Source of the DNA: JANFXS01 sp022791155
Lineage (GTDB): Bacteria > Bacillota > Clostridia > Lachnospirales > Anaerotignaceae
Length of the DNA stretch: 15,870 bases
NCBI GenBank assembly: GCA_949743895.1
Contig: CATJUX010000074.1
Coordinates: 1 to 15,870, forward strand
Direction of reading: 5' to 3'
The notes below the pieces were generated by a model, which was not told where the DNA came from, searched no databases, and worked only from the letters and a program-made list of their open reading frames with translations. Below are positions 1 to 5,867 of this stretch, one piece after another. Position numbers and translations under genes: made by a program. Each line of letters opens with the position of its first letter. Positions within the stretch are counted from its first letter, which is position 1.

Positions 1-146
1 AAGGGAGCGACTCATTTCCGCTAACTATCTCTATGATTTTATTGTTATTTCAATCCACGCTCCCCGTGAAGGGAGCGACTTTCGCCCTTGTTGCAAGTAC
101 TATGATGTGTTTTATTTCAATCCACGCTCCCCGTGAAGGGAGCGAC
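1..146 (-). CRISPR. Type I-C CRISPR array, leader-proximal end (partial)
   Basis: Two identical 33-base repeats lie at 47-79 and 114-146. The last 11 bases of a third lie at 1-11, so the array continues past the left edge. The spacers are 12-46 (35 bases) and 80-113 (34 bases). Read on the minus strand, each repeat starts GTCGCTCCC and ends GTGGATTGAAAT, the type I-C form. CGCTCCC pairs with GGGAGCG around the loop TTCACG, which leaves the 11-base tail TGGATTGAAAT. Cas5c of this family is known to leave an 11-base 5' handle, so the tail fits that cut. The AT-rich leader lies to the right, so the array is transcribed leftward and 80-113 is the newest spacer. Both spacers start with AA in that orientation, so the repeat could be one or two bases longer than called. 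I recognise no spacer target. Confidence 0.98.
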
Positions 147-314
147 AGCAAATATAAACAAAACAAAGTCAATTTGCTTATATTTTTTATATATAACTAC
201 TAATTTCTAATTCTTATAAGCAAATTCAAATCAATAAGTATTACATTTTGTCAGTTTTTCACATATTTTTCGGTGCGAAACAGCCATAAAAATTATGTGT
301 GCTTCACATTCGCA
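147..314 (-). promoter_or_regulatory. CRISPR leader with a 12-bp inverted repeat
   Basis: This AT-rich stretch between the end of cas2 and the first repeat is the array leader, which in known systems carries the pre-crRNA promoter and the signals for spacer integration. AATTTGCTTATA at 171-182 is repeated exactly inverted at 215-226, with 32 bases between the arms. A shorter motif, AGCAAAT, touches the repeat at 147-153, occurs again at 219-225 and is inverted at 172-178. Another inverted pair, GTGCGAA (273-279) and TTCGCAC (309-315), overlaps the cas2 stop codon. I could not find a convincing -35/-10 pair. The leader call rests on position and composition. Confidence 0.8.
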
Positions 315-605
315 CTACAATATAATTACACCCTCCTGATCAAAAGTTTCCTTTGTTCCATAATGCTCAACTTTGTTTTTATATTCATTTCCAAGGTAAT
401 AAAATCTCAAGCTGTCTTTTTCTAAATTCATCAACTCCAACAATTTAAATTTCAACAGTTTGCACTGCCCTGAATCCAAGATACACTCAAAAACAGAATT
501 CTGCACCCTTTGGCCATAATTAACACATTGTTTCGAAACCTTTCGCAAACGTGCCTTTCCTTCTGCATCTTCAGTGTTAACATCATATGTGATCAATACA
601 AGCAT
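315..605 (-). CDS. cas2: CRISPR-associated endoribonuclease/integration factor Cas2
   Basis: This 96-residue protein is the usual length for Cas2. It opens with MLVLITYDV, a first beta strand ending in the conserved Asp8, followed by a ferredoxin-like fold. The run YGQRVQNSVFEC is typical of the family. In known systems a Cas2 dimer bridges two Cas1 dimers in the complex that inserts new spacers at the leader-repeat junction. It is the last gene of the cas operon. Its GAGGTG ribosome binding site overlaps the cas1 stop codon, and the gap to cas1 is 9 bases, so the two are probably translationally coupled. It ends directly against the CRISPR leader. Confidence 0.97.
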   Translation of the reverse strand: MLVLITYDVNTEDAEGKARLRKVSKQCVNYGQRVQNSVFECILDSGQCKLLKFKLLELMNLEKDSLRFYYLGNEYKNKVEHYGTKETFDQEGVIIL

Positions 606-614
606 GTATACACC

Positions 615-1646
615 TCACTTCCAAAGAAACGGTGGATAGCCATCTATATCGCCGCGCAAATATCTCGCAAGCAAAAGCGCTTGAATGTGTGGCACTAATC
701 CCCAACATATTTTTTCACGCAAATACGGGTGCATAATTTGCTCACGTTTATGCTCTTGCCACGCAGCCAAAAACTTCTTTCTTCCACCATCAGTGAATTC
801 TATAGCGCCACTTTCAGAGGTTTGAAAGTCTTCTTTCTTGATCCTCTTTCCATTAACAAGTGTTAAAACAAGCCTGTCAACCAAAACTGCTCTCATTTCC
901 TCCATTAAGTCAAGAGATAAAGATTTTCTTTTAGGGCGATCTCTGTGCAAAAAACCTATATATGAATCTAACCCAACCCCCTCTAAAGCAGATGCATAAT
1001 CATTCATCAACAATGTGTATCCAAAAGACAGCATAGCGTTTATATTATCTAAAGGCGGTCTTTTGTTCCTCCCGTTAAAATAAAACGACTCTTTCTGATT
1101 TAATATAAGTTCATCAAATATCCCAAAATATATGGCGGCACTTTCTCCTTCAATTCCGCGAAGCGAATCCAAATCAGACTCTTTCTTTATTTTTTCTATC
1201 GAATCTGTCAAATATTTTATTGCTTTGCGACATTTTTCTTCATCAACTCTAAGCGCATGATCGCGCAAAGTTCTGTCTATACTCCAACGGCAGTTGAAAA
1301 CCTTTCCCATTATTATGTTTCTCGCTATAAGACAGCTTTTTTCCCTGTCATCAGATATGCGATATTGATGTTTTCTTAAGAACACGTTTCCATGACTTTC
1401 TCCAACGACACGGCACAAAAATTTCCCATGTGGATTATAAAATGCAATATTAATGCCTCTCTTTGCGCATTCACCCATAAAAGCTGGTGTCGCCCCATTA
1501 TAAGAAAAGCATAAGATATTTTCCAGTGTATGAAGCGAAAATTGTCCAATCTTGTCCCGCTCAGCCTCAATATAAACTGTTTCGCCTTCCAATGACAAAA
1601 ATGCTTTTTCGTTAGTGACAAACAATGTATTCAGCAACTTTCGCAT
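615..1646 (-). CDS. cas1: CRISPR-associated integrase Cas1 (type I-C)
   Basis: Cas1 is the metal-dependent integrase that joins prespacers to the array. This 343-residue form starts MRKLLNTLFVT, the usual opening of type I-C Cas1. Active-site candidates are the glutamate in GIEGESA (about residue 166), His234 in GFLHRDRP and Asp246 in the following SLDLMEE helix, in the known E-H-D order. An in-frame ATG at 1650-1652 overlaps the cas4 stop (ATGA) and would add two residues, but it sits one base from the GGAGG signal at 1654-1658. The ATG used here is 7 bases away, a normal spacing, and matches the family start. It lies between cas4 and cas2 in the operon. Confidence 0.96.
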   Translation of the reverse strand: MRKLLNTLFVTNEKAFLSLEGETVYIEAERDKIGQFSLHTLENILCFSYNGATPAFMGECAKRGINIAFYNPHGKFLCRVVGESHGNVFLRKHQYRISDDREKSCLIARNIIMGKVFNCRWSIDRTLRDHALRVDEEKCRKAIKYLTDSIEKIKKESDLDSLRGIEGESAAIYFGIFDELILNQKESFYFNGRNKRPPLDNINAMLSFGYTLLMNDYASALEGVGLDSYIGFLHRDRPKRKSLSLDLMEEMRAVLVDRLVLTLVNGKRIKKEDFQTSESGAIEFTDGGRKKFLAAWQEHKREQIMHPYLREKICWGLVPHIQALLLARYLRGDIDGYPPFLWK

Positions 1647-1648
1647 GG

Positions 1649-2305
1649 TCATTCCTCCAACAGGCTGTTTTCTATGTAATCAGAAACACTTTTGGTCTTG
1701 CCCAAATTTGGAACGCAAATTTCTTTCAAAGAACAGGCATTGCATCCTTTTTGTTTTTTCACTTTAGGCGTATGTCCTTTTTCATATAAATCATGCATTT
1801 CATTTGCAAAATCCACAACTTTTTGTCTAAGCTGCTCTGTAAATTCCACATTCTCCCTTCTTCTTGTTTCACCATAGAACAAGCTTCCACGTGGTATATC
1901 GCACATGAGCATTTCTTCAAGGCACATTGCCTGTCCGCATAGCTGCAACTCATCTGCATTTTTGGCCAATGGAGTGCCTTTTTTATATTCAATCGGATAT
2001 GGCCTCCATAAATCATCATAAGAAAACAGAGAAATTCCATCGTCAGATTTATGAAACTCAACCACGTCACAAACTCCAGACATGCCCAACCTTGAAGACT
2101 TTACATATAACCCTCTTGTTATAAGAATGTTGCCTCTTTTCTCAACTCTTGATTTATCATGAGCCACATTGTGAAACAAATGTCCGTCAATGGTTCTTTC
2201 ATTTTCAGCCCATTGCTGCTCAATATGTATTAGTGCCCATTGTCTTCTGCAGTACATGAAATGTTGCAATCCCGAAAGCGCCAGATAATCATCCTCATCA
2301 TACAT
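1649..2305 (-). CDS. cas4: CRISPR-associated exonuclease Cas4
   Basis: Cas4 is a RecB-like nuclease with an iron-sulphur cluster. In type I-C systems it trims prespacers and helps choose those next to a correct PAM, acting with Cas1 and Cas2. This protein has 218 residues, a normal length. The nuclease core shows Asp80 (GVCDVVEF), Glu106 and Lys108 in PIEYKKG, and a QLCGQAMCLEEM helix. Four cluster-binding cysteines are visible: Cys19 (YCRRQW), Cys188, Cys191 and Cys197 (GCNACSLKEIC). The gene starts 2 bases after cas7 ends, behind a modest GAAGG signal, and its stop overlaps the longer possible cas1 start. Confidence 0.96.
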   Translation of the reverse strand: MYDEDDYLALSGLQHFMYCRRQWALIHIEQQWAENERTIDGHLFHNVAHDKSRVEKRGNILITRGLYVKSSRLGMSGVCDVVEFHKSDDGISLFSYDDLWRPYPIEYKKGTPLAKNADELQLCGQAMCLEEMLMCDIPRGSLFYGETRRRENVEFTEQLRQKVVDFANEMHDLYEKGHTPKVKKQKGCNACSLKEICVPNLGKTKSVSDYIENSLLEE

Positions 2306-2307
2306 AA

Positions 2308-3165
2308 TTATATGCCTTCAATAATTTCCGGCTCAATGCCCTCCAGTTCTGTCAACTCAATGTCATAGTCGCCTACAGACGAAGGTATTAAAACTTCCTC
2401 TTTCAAAGATATTTTTAACGAATTGTGAACTTTTGCCGCTGAATGCTGTCCAATTTTATTATTGTGTCTCCACCAATACAACTTGACAACTTCCATGCTT
2501 CCATCAGGTCTTGCCGCTGAAGCATCATTAATAAAAAGTGTGCGCAAAGCTTCTTTCAATTTTTCTGCATCTTCTTCTGAAAATCCAGTTTTTTCAGCAA
2601 GCTGAACATTCACAGAGCCTTTAATTTTGTATAATCCAAACTCGACAAAATGTTTTGTTCCCATTGTGTCAGAGCTTTTGCCTTTTTCTGAAGGCTCACT
2701 GTTTACACTTTTTGTGATCTGCATGCTGCTAATGTCAACAGGAGAGCAGCTCAATGACTGGTGAATTGAAACCGGGCCTCTAACCCCAACAGACACACCG
2801 TCGCTCTCTTTTTTGTTTGCACTTTTAAACGCAAACACTTGTCCAAACGAGCGCACATCAATCCATTTTTCACATGCTTTTTTTGCATATTCATCTTTAG
2901 TTTTAAAATCCTTAATATTTCCTGATGCTCTCTCGCTTAATGATGAATATTCATCGTTTCGGCGTTCATCGGACTGAACAAAAATCTCCTCTCCCATGTC
3001 TTGAAAACGGTTTCTTATTTTTCTTTTAATACAAACGTCAGAAATCTCTCCAAAGCCTGAATATGTTGTTCGCGGGCGGTTGCCATTCAAAGGATCACCG
3101 TTGGGATTTGCATTTGTAACTTTAACTAATACGGTAAAATCAATCTTATTCTGTAAAATGCTCAT
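2308..3165 (-). CDS. cas7: Cascade backbone subunit Cas7 (Csd2 family, type I-C)
   Basis: Cas7c forms the helical backbone of the type I-C surveillance complex, with several copies gripping the crRNA and the target strand. The 285-residue length fits the Csd2 family. The N-terminal signature NANPNGDPLNGNRPR (about residues 18-32) is diagnostic, and SDVCIKRKIRNRFQ follows it. VRGPVSIHQSLS in the middle is also typical of the family. A strong AAGGAGG signal lies just upstream, at the end of cas8c. The gap to cas8c is 11 bases. Its product should be needed in more copies than its neighbours, and the strong ribosome binding site agrees with that. Confidence 0.97.
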   Translation of the reverse strand: MSILQNKIDFTVLVKVTNANPNGDPLNGNRPRTTYSGFGEISDVCIKRKIRNRFQDMGEEIFVQSDERRNDEYSSLSERASGNIKDFKTKDEYAKKACEKWIDVRSFGQVFAFKSANKKESDGVSVGVRGPVSIHQSLSCSPVDISSMQITKSVNSEPSEKGKSSDTMGTKHFVEFGLYKIKGSVNVQLAEKTGFSEEDAEKLKEALRTLFINDASAARPDGSMEVVKLYWWRHNNKIGQHSAAKVHNSLKISLKEEVLIPSSVGDYDIELTELEGIEPEIIEGI

Positions 3166-3176
3166 GATATTCCTCC

Positions 3177-3563
3177 TTAGTTTTCATCGTCTGATTCTTT
3201 TTCGTTGTTTTTCTTTTTATATAAATCTGCTCTTTGCAAATAATATCCTAAGAGATATATTTCCCCAAGTTCAAGGTTTAATTTTTTCTCATCTTCATCT
3301 CTAAACAAAGAAAGTATATCGCCTATCAAATTTTTGTAATATTTTCTCAATCCCGGATTTAATTTCTGAAAATATGGATTAAGCGCTTCATGCAGCACCT
3401 TAAATGTCTTCATTGGGCGACTCACATAGACCGACTGCAGACGCACTGCATTTGGCTCACGTTCTTCACCTCTGTCATAAGCTGCTCTTTCAACGTTTTC
3501 GCAAACGGCCAATAGCCTTCCAAATAAATAACTCCTGTCAGTATTTTCTTGATTCAATTCCAT
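3177..3563 (-). CDS. cas11c: Small subunit Cas11c, translated from an internal start inside cas8c
   Basis: Independent translation of a small subunit from the 3' part of cas8 is known for type I-C systems. This locus shows the expected signals. An in-frame ATG (Met496 of Cas8c) is preceded by two consecutive AAAGGAG sequences, the nearer ending 11 bases before the ATG. The product would be 128 residues, about the size of known Cas11c, begins MELNQENTDRSYLFGRLLAV and looks mostly helical. It shares its stop with cas8c. Several copies would line the inner belly of the complex and steady the displaced strand. The repeated purine-rich signal could in principle just reflect Lys, Gly and Glu codons (KEKGEK), so expression is inferred. 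Confidence 0.8.
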   Translation of the reverse strand: MELNQENTDRSYLFGRLLAVCENVERAAYDRGEEREPNAVRLQSVYVSRPMKTFKVLHEALNPYFQKLNPGLRKYYKNLIGDILSLFRDEDEKKLNLELGEIYLLGYYLQRADLYKKKNNEKESDDEN

Positions 3564-5048
3564 AATATACTTCTCTCCTTTCTCCTTTGAATTCTTTTCG
3601 CAATAATATTTGTTTATAACCGCGCAGGCAGTTGACAAAACTCTTTCCCAGTTTCCCCTTGAATAGGCTGTCCGCGTTGACGCACGCGCTGTTAGAGCAT
3701 GCACAATGTCAAACGGCATAGGCTGCTTTTCGATCATACATTTTACGAGGCGTTGTGTCTGTTCCTTAAGAACCTTGTCATCAATTTCTATAAAGGCCCC
3801 TTTTTCTCTCCCAAACGCACATTCCGCAATTCTTTTAAGTGTCGGCGTTTCAACAACAGTATATGGCTTCTTTTGAGAGTTAAACTTTGTGAAAAACCAA
3901 TTGCATGTTTCACCCCAATAAATAATTCTATCCAAAAAGTCTGAGGCCATCAATTCATTATAGTATGTGATTGAAAGCCTTCCGGTTGTGGCCGCATCAA
4001 GCCCAATAACCACAACAGAATCCGTTTCGTCAAATTGATTCATATATCCCTGAAATGTTTTTCTAAGTTTTTTTCCATAGTTAACCCCTATATTTGGAGC
4101 TTCTTCATCTTCTTCAAGGCCAAGCTCATCAAGCACACCTGGCACTTTTTTGTTTTCAGGGCTCCAGCATATGAATGTTCTTTTGCTTTTGCTTCCGATT
4201 GACTCTCCCTGATTTTTTGCAAGCCATGTCAGCGCACTGTGTATTTTCTGAGAAGCCTCATAGCTCAATGCATATGCCTGTTCAGAAGTTTCAAACCTTC
4301 CTCTATAAGTATATCCTCTGCTGTCATTTGCAGATATTATCTTTGAACCATAGTTGTAAGCCAAAATTCCTTTGGGATGACTTTCAGAAATCGTGCTGTT
4401 TTCACCGCTGAAATAGCAAATATCTTTTCTTCCATTCTGTATGCTCAAATAATATTCCTTATACGCCTGTATCAGCGTGTTATCTTCCCATGTTTTATCC
4501 GAACCAATTTCATCACTTAAAATTCTGAATCTAACCAAAACTTTCTCATATGGCTGTCCATTAATTTTTTTGTTGTCAAAAACACCATTTTCTTTCAATT
4601 CAATTAATCCCGAGTTTGCCAAATCTGATATTATTTCTTTTTTCAAAACATATTTATAGACAGCTACAACCTTTTCATGCGAATGTTCCGATTCAACCCA
4701 TTTCTTCAAATTTTCTATATATTCATTGAATTTCTTTTCCGAATCCTTTTTCTGTTTTTCATCACCACAGTGTATGGAAAAGTCACCCGCAATATAAGAA
4801 AGTGTGTCACACAAAGGGTGCGGAACTATCCCGGCTGTTCTGGCGGCAGATGCTTCAGAAACAGGAATTAGTGTGACGCTATCTTCTTTATCAACACTTG
4901 TTGCCGACTTAAATTCTCCGCATTGGTCTATAGTAATTTCAACCTGAGCATTGGCGTTCATATGTGCTATTGGCATAAGCTGTGAATTGCTTTGTCCTTT
5001 TTCTATGCTGTTTTCGTATGTCTTAAAAAGCTGGTTCATCCACGACAT
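3177..5048 (-). CDS. cas8c: Cascade large subunit Cas8c (Csd1 family)
   Basis: Cas8c is the large subunit of the type I-C complex. By family knowledge it recognises the PAM, opens the target duplex and recruits Cas3. The 623-residue protein begins MSWMNQLFKTYENS, and the middle contains YNSTIS-like and ARASTRTAYSRGNWERVLSTAC segments characteristic of Csd1. The last 128 residues correspond to the small-subunit domain and seem also to be translated separately (see cas11c). The gene abuts cas5c with no gap. Its AGGAGGTG signal lies 8 bases before the ATG, inside the end of cas5c, which favours translational coupling. The C terminus is charged and low in complexity (KKKNNEKESDDEN). Confidence 0.97.
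   Translation of the reverse strand: MSWMNQLFKTYENSIEKGQSNSQLMPIAHMNANAQVEITIDQCGEFKSATSVDKEDSVTLIPVSEASAARTAGIVPHPLCDTLSYIAGDFSIHCGDEKQKKDSEKKFNEYIENLKKWVESEHSHEKVVAVYKYVLKKEIISDLANSGLIELKENGVFDNKKINGQPYEKVLVRFRILSDEIGSDKTWEDNTLIQAYKEYYLSIQNGRKDICYFSGENSTISESHPKGILAYNYGSKIISANDSRGYTYRGRFETSEQAYALSYEASQKIHSALTWLAKNQGESIGSKSKRTFICWSPENKKVPGVLDELGLEEDEEAPNIGVNYGKKLRKTFQGYMNQFDETDSVVVIGLDAATTGRLSITYYNELMASDFLDRIIYWGETCNWFFTKFNSQKKPYTVVETPTLKRIAECAFGREKGAFIEIDDKVLKEQTQRLVKCMIEKQPMPFDIVHALTARASTRTAYSRGNWERVLSTACAVINKYYCEKNSKEKGEKYIMELNQENTDRSYLFGRLLAVCENVERAAYDRGEEREPNAVRLQSVYVSRPMKTFKVLHEALNPYFQKLNPGLRKYYKNLIGDILSLFRDEDEKKLNLELGEIYLLGYYLQRADLYKKKNNEKESDDEN
3575..3588 (-). promoter_or_regulatory. 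Doubled internal ribosome binding site for cas11c
   Basis: Two back-to-back AAAGGAG copies (3588-3582 and 3581-3575 on the minus strand) lie in the cas8c coding region, upstream of the in-frame ATG at 3561-3563. The spacing from the nearer copy is 11 bases, slightly long but usable. They encode part of the KEKGEK segment of Cas8c. No other Shine-Dalgarno-like site inside a cas gene stood out this strongly, apart from those serving the next gene. Confidence 0.7.
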
Positions 5049-5771
5049 CTATAGCACCTCCTCTTCGCTAATAACTGAAAAGTTGCCATAGTCCTCACCA
5101 AATTTTTTAATGCTCATCTCCCTCACTGGCCTATGGATGCATTCCCACGGCGGCAAATACGAAATTATGCCATTTCTCATGACAGCCTGCCACAGACGCA
5201 CACTCATTTTTCCTTTCGTTTCTTCAGAATATGCTTCATCAGCATATGTAATCCCATGATACATCATTCCAAAACTGAGCTCTGCAATTTCATCATAGAC
5301 CCCTTTTCCTTCTCCAAATACGCAAGGCCCAACATATCCCTGACATTCCCTGCTTCCAAGAAATATATCTCTTCTTCCGCCTCTTTCAATCATCCTTTTG
5401 GCAATGTTGTGGTGCTTGTTCTCGTTTTGATCACTCTTTAGCTCCGGGCGGTTTTCGTTCCATATAAAGTGCGCCCTCACCTGATATTTACAGTCTTTCA
5501 GATATGTATAATAAGATAAATCATTTTTGTTTTCATAAAACTTTATTGGCCTTATGCCTTTTGTCTCCATTTGAATCGGGTTCATAACGCGCACATCATC
5601 TATAATCCATATTATTGTTGGCTTCCAATAAATGCTTTGCAATATCCCTTTAATTGCTTCATATGTTGGAACTTGATAAGTAAACTTTTCACCTCCCACA
5701 CGTGTTATTGGATCTGAAAACAGTCCATATTCTCCAGTTATCTCAAACTCCACTGAATTTCTATGTTTCAT
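5049..5771 (-). CDS. cas5c: Cas5c (Cas5d), crRNA-processing Cascade subunit
   Basis: Type I-C lacks Cas6. Cas5c instead cuts the pre-crRNA below the repeat hairpin and then caps the 5' handle in the complex. This 240-residue protein has the typical opening NSVEFEITGEYGLFSDPITRVGG followed by QVPTYEAIKGI and SIYWKPTIIW. The Tyr of TYEAIKGI (about residue 37) and the Lys-His pair in NKHHNIA (about residues 119-120) match the catalytic Tyr/Lys/His trio known for the family. The open frame extends to a GTG at 5786, but that GTG lies upstream of the AGGAGG site (5778-5783). The ATG at 5771 is 6 bases downstream of it; the ATG at 5774 is only 3 away. I chose 5771. Confidence 0.95.
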   Translation of the reverse strand: MKHRNSVEFEITGEYGLFSDPITRVGGEKFTYQVPTYEAIKGILQSIYWKPTIIWIIDDVRVMNPIQMETKGIRPIKFYENKNDLSYYTYLKDCKYQVRAHFIWNENRPELKSDQNENKHHNIAKRMIERGGRRDIFLGSRECQGYVGPCVFGEGKGVYDEIAELSFGMMYHGITYADEAYSEETKGKMSVRLWQAVMRNGIISYLPPWECIHRPVREMSIKKFGEDYGNFSVISEEEVL

Positions 5772-5867
5772 CATTTCCCTCCTCACACAGCTTAGAAAGC
5801 TGATATATAAATTTTCAAATATAAGCTTAGAAGTTTCACAAAAATATTTTTGTTGAAGAAATTTATG
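5772..5867. other. Gap between cas3 and cas5c with small hairpins
   Basis: This 96-base gap is the only sizeable break inside the cas gene row; all other gaps are 0-11 bases. It is AT-rich and holds a perfect palindrome, CAAAAATATTTTTG (5839-5852), a small hairpin (5788-5802) and the cas5c ribosome binding site. I see no U-tract terminator and no convincing second promoter on the minus strand. It could be a site of RNA processing or stabilisation that sets cas3 apart from the Cascade genes. That is an inference. Confidence 0.5.
5778..5783 (-). promoter_or_regulatory. Ribosome binding site deciding the cas5c start
   Basis: A full AGGAGG lies between a possible upstream GTG (5786) and two ATG codons (5774 and 5771). 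Its position excludes the GTG and favours the ATG at 5771, at a spacing of 6 bases. A 6-bp hairpin, CAGCTT-AGA-AAGCTG as read on the plus strand, sits 4 bases upstream at 5788-5802. Confidence 0.75.

Noticed and set aside
273..315. GTGCGAA/TTCGCAC hairpin at the cas2 stop as a terminator
   Set aside because: The 29-base loop is large and the stem is not followed by a T-tract in either direction.
5133..5441. 102-codon plus-strand frame opposite cas5c
   Set aside because: It is the antisense of conserved Cas5c sequence with no independent support.
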